A stretch of DNA of 64,000 bases from contig NZ_FZON01000004.1 of NCBI RefSeq assembly GCF_900188425.1, positions 1 through 64,000 of the forward strand. Direction: 5' to 3'. The stretch is from Antarctobacter heliothermus. Its GTDB lineage: Bacteria > Pseudomonadota > Alphaproteobacteria > Rhodobacterales > Rhodobacteraceae. Shown here in pieces: positions 33,443 through 42,844 of this stretch. Both the position numbers and the translations under genes were made by a program. Position 1 is the first letter of the stretch. Each line of letters begins with the position of its first letter. The notes under the pieces were generated by a model that searched no databases, was not told the origin of the DNA, and saw only the letters and a program-made list of their open reading frames with translations.

Positions 33443-33993
33443 CGCGGCGAGCGTTTCGCCAGTATTCGCTGCAACGTCCGCCGGTGCATGTTCAACCGCC
33501 GCGCCGTTTCCGACACGTTGCGATCACACAGCTCATAGACGCGCTGGATATGCTCCCACCGCACGCGATCCGCGCTCATCGGGTTTTCCGGCGGCGGCGG
33601 CAAGTCATCGCCCTTGGCCAGCAGCGCGTTGGTGATGTCGTTCGCATCGGCGGGTTTGGACAGATAGTCCGTCGCCCCGATCTTGACCGCGGCGACCGCC
33701 GTTGCAATCGCGCCGTAGCCCGTCAGGACAACCACCCGGCAATCCGGCCGCTTGTCGCGCAGCACCTCGACCACGTCGAGCCCGTTGCCATCCTCCAGCC
33801 GCAGATCACACACCGCGTAGGCGGGCGGACGGGCCGTGGCAATGGCGGTTCCGGCAGCGACGGACCCGGCCATTTCGACCTCAAAGCCACGCTTTTCCAT
33901 GGCCTTGGCAAGTCGCCTCAGGAACGGTTCGTCGTCATCGACCAGGAGAAGCGACCTGTCATCCCCGAGATCCTCGATGCTGCGTTCAGCCAA
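33439..33993 (-). CDS. regA: Redox response regulator RegA/PrrA/ActR
   Basis: 184 residues if read from TTG 33993, which has GGGGAGG upstream; no ATG or GTG start fits. With this start the phosphoacceptor is Asp63 (VCDLRLEDGNG), the number known for Rhodobacter PrrA, which supports it. Other receiver residues are DDD at 19-21 and Lys in KPADAND. After a Pro-rich linker (PPPPENPMSADR) comes a Fis-type HTH, VSETARRLNMHRRTLQRIL. Phosphorylated by RegB, it activates or represses photosynthesis, respiration, CO2 and nitrogen genes as oxygen falls. Transcribed with senC. Confidence 0.95.
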   Translation of the reverse strand: MAERSIEDLGDDRSLLLVDDDEPFLRRLAKAMEKRGFEVEMAGSVAAGTAIATARPPAYAVCDLRLEDGNGLDVVEVLRDKRPDCRVVVLTGYGAIATAVAAVKIGATDYLSKPADANDITNALLAKGDDLPPPPENPMSADRVRWEHIQRVYELCDRNVSETARRLNMHRRTLQRILAKRSPR

Positions 33994-34072
33994 GCGCTTT
34001 CCTCCCCGCAACCGGTGCGTGAGGTCGAGTATTAGCCGCGTAAACCGCGCTGGTCAAACGCATCTATCCCAG

Positions 34073-34696
34073 TCAAGAGGCGTCGATGTAGCAGGCCACC
34101 TGATCGGCCATTTCCTCTGGTGTCACTTCGCGGCGGAAGAAGTCGACAAAGCCCACCTCTGGCAGCACCAGATAAGTAAATGTCGAGTGGTCGACGAGGT
34201 AATAGTCGGGATCGTCATTTTCCTGTTTGCGGTAGTACGTCCGATAGGTCTGGCTGGCAGCCTTGACCTGTTCGGGCGTCCCGGTAAGGCCAATCATGCG
34301 CTCATGGATCAGTTCCGCAAATTCGCCCACGACCTCGGGTGTGTCGCGTTCCGGGTCGATCGAGATAAAGACCGGCGTGACATCGTAACCGCGTGTGTCA
34401 AGCTCATCCACGGCCTCGGCGTTTCGTGCGGTGTCAAAGGGACAGACGTCGGGGCAAAAAGTGTAGCCGAAATACACCAGGCTGGGCTTTGTGATCACAT
34501 CTTTGTCGGTCACGGTTTCCCCGGCTTTGTTCAACAATGTGAACGGCCCTCCGATCTGTTCTGCGCCCCCCGCGATGCGGCTGGTGCGACATTGGGCATA
34601 GGGATCGCCAGAGGCCGTGCGCTGGGTGGCGTACCAGACCCCCCCGCTTACGGCGACAAGGGCGGCAAAGGCGGCAATTGCGGCAACACGCTGCAT
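34073..34696 (-). CDS. senC: SCO1/SenC/PrrC copper chaperone-like protein
   Basis: 207 residues with one N-terminal membrane anchor (about 4-22), leaving the rest in the periplasm. The copper-binding set is complete: Cys81 and Cys85 in TFCPDVCPFD and His170 in LVDHSTFTYL. SCO proteins deliver copper to, or reduce, the CuA or CuB site of cytochrome oxidases; in Rhodobacter, PrrC also tunes RegB signalling. It precedes regA on the same strand and is divergent from regB, the classical arrangement. Confidence 0.95.
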   Translation of the reverse strand: MQRVAAIAAFAALVAVSGGVWYATQRTASGDPYAQCRTSRIAGGAEQIGGPFTLLNKAGETVTDKDVITKPSLVYFGYTFCPDVCPFDTARNAEAVDELDTRGYDVTPVFISIDPERDTPEVVGEFAELIHERMIGLTGTPEQVKAASQTYRTYYRKQENDDPDYYLVDHSTFTYLVLPEVGFVDFFRREVTPEEMADQVACYIDAS

Positions 34697-34772
34697 GACT
34701 TTCTAACTCCGGAATGTTTTATCTGTAGCTATCCGCTGACGGGCGGGGTGCAAGAGGGACGAAAGGGCGCAG

Positions 34773-36170
34773 ATGGCGCAGGGGGACCTGGGACTGATTG
34801 GCGACGAGCAGCGCAGCAACTGGATTCGTCTCAGAACGATGATCCTTTTGCGGTGGTTCGCCGTGATTGGCCAGTTGGTCGCAATCACGATTGCGCAACG
34901 GCTGTACAACCTGCAACTGGAACTGGGGCTGTGCTATCTCGCCGTTGGGGTTTCGATCGTCGGCAATCTGATCGCAATCTCGATCTTTCCCGAAAACAAG
35001 CGACTCAGCGAGACTGAGAACTTCATGATGGTGATGTTCGACCTCTTGCAGCTGTGTTTCCTGTTGTACCTGACAGGTGGCCTGCACAATCCCTTTTCGC
35101 TGCTGGTTCTGGGGCCGGTCACGGTCTCGGCGGCGGTACTCAGCCTGCGGTCGACGTTTCTGCTGGGATCGACCGCTTTCCTGCTGGTGTCCGGCATGGT
35201 GTACTATCATCTTCCCCTACGGACAGAGCAGGGGTTCATCCTGCGCATTCCTGATATATTCGTTTATGGTCAATGGGTTGCGATCACAATTGCGCTGATC
35301 TTTATCTCCGTCTATTCGCGCCGCATCACAAGAGAGATGAACTCCATGTCCGACGCGCTGGCCGCGACGCAGATGGCGTTGGCGCGCGCCCAAAAACTCA
35401 ACGATCTGGGGGGCGTTGTGGCGGCGGCGGCGCATGAACTGGGCACACCGCTGGCCACGATCAAGCTGACCTCATCGGAACTGGCCGAGGAGTTGGAAGA
35501 CCACCCCGACCTGCGGGACGATGCCCTGCTGATCCGCGAACAGGCCGACAGGTGTCGCGACATCCTGCGCAGCATGGGTCGCGCCGGCAAGGACGACCTG
35601 CATATGCGGCAGGCCCCCCTGGTCGAGGTGATCCGCGAGGCCGCCGAACCGCATCAGGACCGCGGCAAGGAAGTGCTGATAGAGGATGGTCCCGGTCCCG
35701 GCGGCGAATACACCCAACCGCAGATCCTGCGCCGCCCCGAAATCATCCACGGGCTGCGCAATCTGGTCCAGAACGCCGTGGATTTTTCCCGCACCCGCGT
35801 CTGGATAGAGGCGATGTGGACGGATGACGTGGTGTCGATCCGCATCATAGACGACGGTCGCGGCTTTCCCCAGCATCTGATCGGGCGCATCGGTGACCCG
35901 TTCATGCGCCGACGACGCAGCGAAAGCGACAAGCGCGCGCGGCCAGAATATGAGGGCATGGGGCTCGGGCTGTTCATCGCCAAGACCCTGCTGGAACGGA
36001 CGGGAGCCGAGCTCAGCTTTGCCAACGGGACGGACCCCTACACCACCGCCACCGACCAGACAGAGCGGCGCGGCGCAATTGTCGAAGTGGCCTGGCCACG
36101 CAGCAAGATCGTGGTCGAACCGACCAAGCCCGGAACCCCCTTGGGCGAGAACCGTCAGATTGAGATATAA
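34773..36170 (+). CDS. regB: Redox-sensing histidine kinase RegB/PrrB/ActS
   Basis: 465 residues. Six N-terminal membrane helices include the ubiquinone-binding GGLHNPF at 102-108. The H-box is AAAAHELGTPLATIKL with His221. The redox-active Cys in the linker is visible as Cys261 (ADRCRDIL). The ATP-binding domain has NLVQNAVDFS (N), IIDDGRGFP (G1) and GMGLGLFIAKTLLERTGA (G2). It senses the quinone pool and phosphorylates RegA when oxygen is low. Divergent from senC-regA with 76 nt between. Confidence 0.96.
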   Translation: MAQGDLGLIGDEQRSNWIRLRTMILLRWFAVIGQLVAITIAQRLYNLQLELGLCYLAVGVSIVGNLIAISIFPENKRLSETENFMMVMFDLLQLCFLLYLTGGLHNPFSLLVLGPVTVSAAVLSLRSTFLLGSTAFLLVSGMVYYHLPLRTEQGFILRIPDIFVYGQWVAITIALIFISVYSRRITREMNSMSDALAATQMALARAQKLNDLGGVVAAAAHELGTPLATIKLTSSELAEELEDHPDLRDDALLIREQADRCRDILRSMGRAGKDDLHMRQAPLVEVIREAAEPHQDRGKEVLIEDGPGPGGEYTQPQILRRPEIIHGLRNLVQNAVDFSRTRVWIEAMWTDDVVSIRIIDDGRGFPQHLIGRIGDPFMRRRRSESDKRARPEYEGMGLGLFIAKTLLERTGAELSFANGTDPYTTATDQTERRGAIVEVAWPRSKIVVEPTKPGTPLGENRQIEI

Positions 36171-36276
36171 ACGTGAATTTGACGTGAACGTCGGCCGGTT
36201 AACGCCAAATTAACCAAATCCAACTCACAGTTTCCTGTAGGCAGAATTTAACTGAAAACACGGACAGGGTAAGGCG

Positions 36277-37794
36277 TTGGAGGACTATCTCATTCTGGCA
36301 ATAGGGGCCGGCGCCGCTGCCGCGTTTCTCATTGTTGTCTTGGTCTTTGTGGCACTTCGGCCAAGACGGTCGTCCCGCATGCACGTCGGAATCCCCGAAA
36401 CCGTGTTGCTGTTCCGCAATGGTGAGGTTGTCGATCATACCCCGGATGCCGCCGAACTGTTCAACCGCACCATTCTGACCGGCATGGGTTGGGACGAAGT
36501 GCGAGAGGCGCTTGCGCCCGGTTTTCCAGAGCTTCCGGCAGACTTGCCGGTCAGCCAGATGATCTGGGCCTCACCCACAGTTCCGAACGCCGAACTGTTG
36601 GCCGAACCCTCGGCGAACCGCCTGCATCTGCGCTTGCGCTGCACCCCCGACGGTGCCGCCAACCTGTTCCGCGCCCGATGCCAGACCGACGAACACGCCC
36701 GGCTGGTCGATCTGTCACGCAATGCGCCCGACGCGTTGTGGTGTACGGATGTCGATGGCACCCTGTTGTGGAACAACGACGCCTACGAGGAACTGTGCAA
36801 GGACGCCGGAAAGGCGGCTGAGGATTCCAGCCCGATCGACCTGAAACTGCCGGCGATGCGGGTTGAACGGACGACTCGTGTCAGCGTGAAACCCAACGGC
36901 CAGCCACAGCGCTGGTTCGAAGTGGTCTCTCGGCCTGTGCAAGATGGCTGGATGCACTTCGCCACCAGTATCGACAGCCTCGTCAACGCTGAAATGGCGC
37001 AGCGGAACTTTGTCCAGACCCTGACCAAGACCTTTGCCCATCTTCCCATTGGGCTTGCGGTGTTTGACCGGGACCGTCAGTTGGTGTTGTTCAATCCCGC
37101 ACTGGTCGACCTGACCCACCTGCCGGTGGATTTCCTGTCGGCCAAGCCCAACCTGCTCAGCTTTTTCGATCACATGCGCGAAAACCGCATGATGCCAGAG
37201 CCCAAGAATTATGCGTCGTGGCGTGACAAACTGTATGATGTGGTCTCTGCCGCCCGCGAGGACCGCTATTGCGAGACGTGGAACCTGCCTTCAGGCCTGA
37301 CCTACAAGATCACCGGCCGCCCGCATCCCGATGGCGCTGTCGCCTTCCTGATCGAGGACATCAGCGCCGAGATTTCCCTGACACGCCGCTTCCGCTCAGA
37401 ATTGGAACTGACACAATCGGTGCTGGACTGTTTCGAAGATGCCGTTGCCGTGTTTTCGCGTCTCGGCGTACTAACCTTTTCAAACGCCGCCTACCGGACG
37501 CAGTGGGATTGTGACCCGGACAGCGCCTTTGCCGAAATCACCATTGTCGATGCCACCAAGGATTGGCAGCAGGCCTGCGATGCAAGCCCGATCTGGCCGG
37601 ATCTGCGTGAATTTGTCCTGACCCTGCGTGACCGGACCGGCTTTGAAACGGTCCTGATCCGCAAAACCGGCGAACCGATGCGCTGCGTCGTGCAGCCGGT
37701 GGCCGCCGGTGCGACCCTTGTCCGCTTCTCTTCGGTTGCCGTTATTTCAGAGCACCACCAACCACCGCAAAAAGAACAACGCGCTGTCGGCTGA
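36277..37794 (+). CDS. PAS-repeat membrane protein without a kinase domain
   Basis: 505 residues from TTG 36277, with AGGGTAAGG upstream; no better start is present. One N-terminal membrane helix (YLILAIGAGAAAAFLIVVLVFVA, about 4-26, split by the limit here as YLILAIGAGAAAAF and LIVVLVFVA) precedes three PAS-like repeats: ALWCTDVDGTLLWNNDAYEE, LPIGLAVFDRDRQLVLFNPA and AVAVFSRLGVLTFSNAAYR. No H-box or ATPase follows; the protein stops after the last PAS. It resembles the input half of DivL/PAS-kinases. It sits between regB and tsaE, so it could feed a separate kinase. Partner unknown. Confidence 0.8.
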   Translation: MEDYLILAIGAGAAAAFLIVVLVFVALRPRRSSRMHVGIPETVLLFRNGEVVDHTPDAAELFNRTILTGMGWDEVREALAPGFPELPADLPVSQMIWASPTVPNAELLAEPSANRLHLRLRCTPDGAANLFRARCQTDEHARLVDLSRNAPDALWCTDVDGTLLWNNDAYEELCKDAGKAAEDSSPIDLKLPAMRVERTTRVSVKPNGQPQRWFEVVSRPVQDGWMHFATSIDSLVNAEMAQRNFVQTLTKTFAHLPIGLAVFDRDRQLVLFNPALVDLTHLPVDFLSAKPNLLSFFDHMRENRMMPEPKNYASWRDKLYDVVSAAREDRYCETWNLPSGLTYKITGRPHPDGAVAFLIEDISAEISLTRRFRSELELTQSVLDCFEDAVAVFSRLGVLTFSNAAYRTQWDCDPDSAFAEITIVDATKDWQQACDASPIWPDLREFVLTLRDRTGFETVLIRKTGEPMRCVVQPVAAGATLVRFSSVAVISEHHQPPQKEQRAVG

Positions 37795-37835
37795 ACCGGC
37801 TTGCAGCGCCGCGCGGCGCTTGTATCCTCCGCGCC

Positions 37836-38309
37836 ATGACGTCCCGCCACATCACCCTGACCCTCGCCTCGCCAGAGGCGACCTGCCGTTTTGCCCGGCA
37901 CATCGGCGCGATGCTGCGTCCAGGTGATGTGCTGCTGCTGTCCGGTCAAATCGGCGCCGGAAAGACCCATTTCGCCCGCTGCCTGATCCAGTCCCTGCTT
38001 GTGATCCCCGAGGACGTGCCGTCCCCGACCTTTACGCTGGTCCAGACCTACGACACGACCGCCGGAGAGCTTTGGCATGCCGATCTTTACCGCCTGACTG
38101 GCCCGGATGAGAGCGTGGAACTGGGGCTGACAGAAGCGTTCGAGAGCGCCATTTGCCTTGTCGAATGGCCCGACCGCCTGCAAGATCTGACGCCCCGCGA
38201 TGCTCTGCTCCTGACCTTTGCCGCCGCGCAGACGGACGACACCCGCCATGTCACGCTGGACTGGCAGGCCCCGCGCTGGGATGACCTGAGTGTGGAGCAG
38301 ATGGCATGA
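37836..38309 (+). CDS. tsaE: tRNA threonylcarbamoyladenosine biosynthesis ATPase TsaE
   Basis: 157 residues, normal for TsaE. Walker A is GQIGAGKT at 37-44. SPTFTLVQTY, the LWHADLYRL segment and CLVEWPDRL are family hallmarks. TsaE hydrolyses ATP to reset the TsaB-TsaD complex during t6A formation. Its stop overlaps the following kinase start by four bases (ATGA). Confidence 0.95.
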   Translation: MTSRHITLTLASPEATCRFARHIGAMLRPGDVLLLSGQIGAGKTHFARCLIQSLLVIPEDVPSPTFTLVQTYDTTAGELWHADLYRLTGPDESVELGLTEAFESAICLVEWPDRLQDLTPRDALLLTFAAAQTDDTRHVTLDWQAPRWDDLSVEQMA

Positions 38310-39268
38310 TCGATTTTCTTCAAGCCACCGGCTGGGGCGATGCCCGCCGTGAATCTCTGGCCGGGGATGCCTCGACCCGGCGCTACACACGCCTGCACCG
38401 GGACGGACAAACCGCGATCTTGATGCAGGACCCGGATGGCGATGTGGGCCTTTTTACCCGTCTTGCGCGACATCTGACCGGGCAAAACCTCAGCGCGCCC
38501 CGTATCCTTGCCCAGGATACCGCCAACGGCCTGCTGCTGATCGAGGATCTGGGCGACGGGCTGCTGGCCCGCCTTGCGCAAACCCCGCAGAGCGAACAGG
38601 ATCTCTACCTGCTGGCCACCGATGCGCTGATCGCGTTGCACGACACCCCACCGCCACCGGACCTGCCGCAGGCCACGCCGGACAGGATGGCCAGCATGGT
38701 CGACCTTGCCTTTGAGCATTATACCCACGCCCCGGAGGCGCTGGCGCAAGCGGTCGCGGCCTTTGTCCCGCAGCTGCAGACCCACGCCCAACCCACCGAC
38801 GTCATGGTGCTGCGGGATTATCACGCCGAAAATATCCTGTATCTGCCAGACCGACAGGGGGCCGCCCGCGCCGGTCTGCTGGATTTTCAGGACGCGATGC
38901 AGGGCCACCGCGCCTATGATCTTGTCTCCCTGATCGAGGACGCCCGCCGCGATGTCGCCCCCGCGACTGCGCGGGCCTGCGTCGCGCATTACCTTGCCGC
39001 CACCGACCTGCCCGAAGACGCCTTTCACGCCGCGCTTGCCGTGCTGGGCGCCCAGCGCAACCTGCGCATTCTGGGTGTCTTTGCCCGCCTTGCCTCCAGC
39101 CGGGGAAAACCGCAATACATCGACCTGATCCCGCGCGTCTGGGGCCATCTGCAAACCGATCTTGCCCATCCGGTTCTGGCATCTGTCAAACCGATCATCG
39201 ACGCGGCCCTGCCCGCGCCCGACGCCGCCCATCTTGAAAGATTGAAAGCCGCATGCCCGACGCCGTGA
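38306..39268 (+). CDS. amgK: AmgK-like sugar kinase (APH fold)
   Basis: 320 residues. It has the aminoglycoside-phosphotransferase fold with the catalytic loop VMVLRDYHAENILYL and DFQDAMQGHRAYDLVSL as metal site. The next gene is a MurU-like nucleotidyltransferase, overlapping by 16 nt. This pairing is that of AmgK/MurU, which phosphorylate MurNAc or GlcNAc and convert it to UDP-MurNAc, bypassing de novo synthesis of the sugar nucleotide. The function is assigned from fold plus partner. The order tsaE-amgK-murU is common in proteobacteria. Confidence 0.85.
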   Translation: MIDFLQATGWGDARRESLAGDASTRRYTRLHRDGQTAILMQDPDGDVGLFTRLARHLTGQNLSAPRILAQDTANGLLLIEDLGDGLLARLAQTPQSEQDLYLLATDALIALHDTPPPPDLPQATPDRMASMVDLAFEHYTHAPEALAQAVAAFVPQLQTHAQPTDVMVLRDYHAENILYLPDRQGAARAGLLDFQDAMQGHRAYDLVSLIEDARRDVAPATARACVAHYLAATDLPEDAFHAALAVLGAQRNLRILGVFARLASSRGKPQYIDLIPRVWGHLQTDLAHPVLASVKPIIDAALPAPDAAHLERLKAACPTP

Positions 39269-39921
39269 TGCTCTTTGCCGCCGGGTTCGGCACCCGCATG
39301 GGCCCGTTGACCGCCGACACGCCGAAACCGCTGATCAAGGTGGCGGGCAAGCCGCTGCTGGATCATGCGCTGTCCCTGACCGAAGGCATCCCGACGCGTG
39401 TCGTCAACGCGCACTATCTGGCCGACCAGATTGAGACGCATCTGGCGGGGCGCGGCGTGCATGTGTCGACGGAACAGCCCGCTATTCTGGACACCGGCGG
39501 CGGCCTGCGCCATGCGCTGCCGATCCTTGGACCGCGTCCGGTCTACACCTTGAACACAGACGCGATCTGGCAGGGGCCGAACCCGCTCTCCCTGCTACGC
39601 GATGTTTGGGATCCGACCCGCATGGACGCACTGTTGCTGTGCGTGCCGCTGGCCCATGCGGTCGGGCGCAAGACGGGCGGCGACTTTGCCCTGCAACCGG
39701 ACGGGCGGCTGACCCGCAAGGGTGACCTTGTATATACCGGCGCGCAGATCATCAAGACTGATGGATTGGCTGACATCACCGAACCTGCCTTTTCGCTCAA
39801 TGCCGTCTGGAACACGCAGGCCGCAGCCAACCGACTGTTCGGCCTCACTTATCCCGGTCACTGGTGCGACGTGGGCCACCCAGAGGGCATCGCGCTGGCC
39901 GAGGAGATGCTGCATGTTTGA
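39253..39921 (+). CDS. murU: MurU-like nucleotidyltransferase
   Basis: 222 residues. The nucleotidyltransferase signature is at the N-terminus: LFAAGFGTRMGPLTADTPKPLIKVAGKPLLDH, read here as LFAAGFGTRMGPLT and DTPKPLIKVAGKPLLDH. LNTDAIWQGP gives the metal-binding Asp. The length fits MurU, which makes UDP-MurNAc from MurNAc-1-phosphate, and not the longer GlmU. It overlaps amgK by 16 nt and addB by 8 nt. Confidence 0.87.
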   Translation: MPDAVMLFAAGFGTRMGPLTADTPKPLIKVAGKPLLDHALSLTEGIPTRVVNAHYLADQIETHLAGRGVHVSTEQPAILDTGGGLRHALPILGPRPVYTLNTDAIWQGPNPLSLLRDVWDPTRMDALLLCVPLAHAVGRKTGGDFALQPDGRLTRKGDLVYTGAQIIKTDGLADITEPAFSLNAVWNTQAAANRLFGLTYPGHWCDVGHPEGIALAEEMLHV

Positions 39922-42844
39922 CACCCCCGGACCTCGTCTGTTTGCGCTGCCCAGCGGCGCGGATTTTGCCACCGAACTGGTCGCCGGGCTGCGCGCCCGT
40001 ATGCAAGGCACCCCGCCAGAAGCGATGGCGCAGGCCGAAATCTACGTCAACTCGGACCGCATGGCGCGGCGGCTGCGCGCGGTCTTTGACGCGGGCCCCG
40101 CCTGCCTGCTGCCGCGTATCCGGCTGGTCACCGATCTGGCGGACCCGCTGACGCGCGCCGCGCTGACCCCGCCGGTTCCGTCCCTGCGCCGCCGGTTGGA
40201 GCTGACGGGCCTTGTGTCCGGGCTGTTGGATCAGGCCCCCGACCTTGCCCCGCGCGCCGCGCTATTTGACCTTGCCGACAGCCTCGCCACCCTGATGGAA
40301 GAGATGCAGGGCGAAAACGTGCCACCCGAGGCCATCGAAAACCTGGATGTGTCCGATCAGTCGGGTCATTGGCAACGCGCGCTGACCTTTCTGAAGATCA
40401 TCCAGCGCTATTTTGAAACCGACAGCGCCCCCGATGCGCAAAGCTATGCGCGCCTTGCGTTGAACCTGCGCCTGAAACAGTGGGAACAGACACCACCGCA
40501 GCACCCGATCCTCGTCGCGGGCTCTACCGGGTCGCGCGGGACCACCGCCGCCTTCATGACTGCGGTTGCACGCCTGCCGCAAGGCGCGGTGATCCTGCCG
40601 GGGTTCGATGCCGATACACCCGGGGATGTCTGGGCGCGGCTGGACAACGCCCTGACGGGCGAGGACCACCCGCAGTTCCGCTTTGCCCGTCTGATGCACA
40701 TGCTGGATCTGACGCCGGGCGATATCCGCAACTGGACAGACAGGCCGCCGCCCAGTCCCGCCCGCAACCGCGTGGTGTCTCTGGCGCTGCGGCCTGCGCC
40801 GGTCACGCATCAATGGCTGTCCGAGGGGCCGTCCCTGCCGCCGCTGCCGGAGGCGATGCAGGACGTCACCTTGCTGGAGGCCACCAGCCAGCGGGATGAG
40901 GCGCTGGCCATTGCGCTGCGTCTGCGACAGGCGGTTGCGGACGGACAGCGTGCTGCCGTCATTTCACCGGACCGGATGCTGACCCGCCGCGTGACCTCTG
41001 CCTTGGACCGCTGGAATATCCTGCCGGACGACAGCGGCGGCACGCCTGCGCAACTGACCCCGCCGGGGCGGTTACTGCGCCATGTGGCGGAATTGTTCGT
41101 CAAGCCGATGACCGCCGAAATGCTGCTGACGCTGCTCAAGCATCCGTTGACCCACAGCGGCGCGGACCGTGGGCCGCACCTGCTGAACACCCGCGATCTG
41201 GAACTGTTCATCCGCCGCAACGGGATGCCCTATCCGCAGCCCGAAACCCTTTCCGCCTGGGGTGAGACGCGCGCGCGCGGCGATTGGGCCTCATGGGTCG
41301 GGCAACACTTTTGCGGTCACGATCAGGCGGGCAAACGCCCGCTGTCTGACTGGGTCGCATCGCTGCTGACCCTGACGGAAACACTCTGCGCCGGGCCGGG
41401 CGTCGAGGGATCAGGCGGGCTGTGGAAAGAGGCGGCTGGCCGCAAGCTGCACGGCGTCATGAAGACCCTCAGCCGCGAGGCCGAGTTTGGCACAGACATG
41501 ACCGCCCGCGATTTTGCCGACCTGCTGGGCGCATTGCTGTCCCGCGAAGAGGTCCGCGACCGCGACGCCCCGCACCCCGACATCCTGATCTGGGGCACGC
41601 TGGAGGCCCGCGTCATGGACGCCGATCTGGTGATCCTTGCCAGCCTCAATGAGGGCAGTTGGCCGGAACTGCCCGGTGCAGATCCGTGGCTGAACCGTCA
41701 GATGCGCGCCAAGGCGGGGCTTTTGCTGCCCGAACGACGCATTGGCCTGTCGGCGCATGACTTTCAGCAGGCCGCCGCCGCGCCAGAGGTCTGGCTGACC
41801 CGGTCGATGAAATCCGATGAGGCCGAAACCGTGCCGTCGCGCTGGGTAAACCGGCTGATGAACCTGATGCGCGGCCTGCCGGATCGGGACGGTCCCGCAG
41901 CCATTGACCAGATGCGCGCGCGCGGCGTGCGCTGGCTGGACCTGGCGCGCGCCTCTGAAACGCCGATCAGCGCGCCGCCCGTGCTGCGCCCCTCTCCCGC
42001 GCCACCGGCAGAGTCGCGCCCCAAACAGCTGTCGGTCACGGAAATCAAACGCCTCGTGCGGGATCCGTTTGCCATCTACGCAAAGCGCGTGCTGCGGGTG
42101 AAACCGCTGGATCCCCTGATGCAGGCCCCCGACGCGCTGATGCGCGGCATCCTCACCCACAAGGTGCTGGAGGATTTCGTCAAAGCCACCCAGATAGAGC
42201 CGCTGGACCTGACCCCGGACCGGCTGCTGGGCTTAGCCGAACAGATCATCGGCGATCCCGATGAGGTGCCTTTTCCCACAACCCGCGCTCTGTGGCAGGC
42301 CCGCATGGCCCGCATCGCACCGTGGTTCGTGGAAACAGAGGTTGACCGGCAGGCCCAAGCCACCCCCAGCCAGTATGAGATCAGGGGAAGGGCCACAATC
42401 CCCGCATTGGGGTTCACGTTGACCGCCACCGCCGACCGGATCGACATAGACGGGCGCGGCGGGGCGCATATCTATGACTACAAGACCGGCGCCGCCCCTA
42501 CGGCCAAGGAACAGCGCAGCTTTGACAAACAGTTGTTGCTGGAGGCGGCGATGCTGGACGACGGCGGCTTTGCCCCGCTGGAGCCGCCGCATGTGGAACG
42601 CGCGGTGTTCATCTCGCTGCAACCCAGCAACCCAAAGGAGGTGCTGGCCCCGCTGGAGGACGCGCCACCGGAACAGGTCTGGGCAGAGTTTGTCACGCTG
42701 ATCACCGCCTATCATGATCCGAACACCGGCTTTACCGCCCGGCGCGCCCTGCAAAAGGACAACGATGCAGGCGATTACGATCACCTTGCGCGGTTCGGCG
42801 AATGGGACGTGACCGATACGCCGGTCAAGGAGATCCTGACGTGA
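39914..42844 (+). CDS. addB: Double-strand break repair protein AddB
   Basis: 976 residues from ATG 39914, the start giving MFDTPGPRLFALPSGADF as in alphaproteobacterial AddB; the open frame continues upstream inside murU. The protein has an inactivated UvrD-like N-terminal helicase part and a C-terminal RecB-type nuclease: GILTHKVLEDFVKA supplies the Hxx(L)E region and HIYDYKTGAAPT the D(Y)K catalytic pair. With AddA it resects broken ends and loads RecA at Chi-like sites. It ends inside the addA start (TGATG). Confidence 0.93.
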   Translation: MFDTPGPRLFALPSGADFATELVAGLRARMQGTPPEAMAQAEIYVNSDRMARRLRAVFDAGPACLLPRIRLVTDLADPLTRAALTPPVPSLRRRLELTGLVSGLLDQAPDLAPRAALFDLADSLATLMEEMQGENVPPEAIENLDVSDQSGHWQRALTFLKIIQRYFETDSAPDAQSYARLALNLRLKQWEQTPPQHPILVAGSTGSRGTTAAFMTAVARLPQGAVILPGFDADTPGDVWARLDNALTGEDHPQFRFARLMHMLDLTPGDIRNWTDRPPPSPARNRVVSLALRPAPVTHQWLSEGPSLPPLPEAMQDVTLLEATSQRDEALAIALRLRQAVADGQRAAVISPDRMLTRRVTSALDRWNILPDDSGGTPAQLTPPGRLLRHVAELFVKPMTAEMLLTLLKHPLTHSGADRGPHLLNTRDLELFIRRNGMPYPQPETLSAWGETRARGDWASWVGQHFCGHDQAGKRPLSDWVASLLTLTETLCAGPGVEGSGGLWKEAAGRKLHGVMKTLSREAEFGTDMTARDFADLLGALLSREEVRDRDAPHPDILIWGTLEARVMDADLVILASLNEGSWPELPGADPWLNRQMRAKAGLLLPERRIGLSAHDFQQAAAAPEVWLTRSMKSDEAETVPSRWVNRLMNLMRGLPDRDGPAAIDQMRARGVRWLDLARASETPISAPPVLRPSPAPPAESRPKQLSVTEIKRLVRDPFAIYAKRVLRVKPLDPLMQAPDALMRGILTHKVLEDFVKATQIEPLDLTPDRLLGLAEQIIGDPDEVPFPTTRALWQARMARIAPWFVETEVDRQAQATPSQYEIRGRATIPALGFTLTATADRIDIDGRGGAHIYDYKTGAAPTAKEQRSFDKQLLLEAAMLDDGGFAPLEPPHVERAVFISLQPSNPKEVLAPLEDAPPEQVWAEFVTLITAYHDPNTGFTARRALQKDNDAGDYDHLARFGEWDVTDTPVKEILT

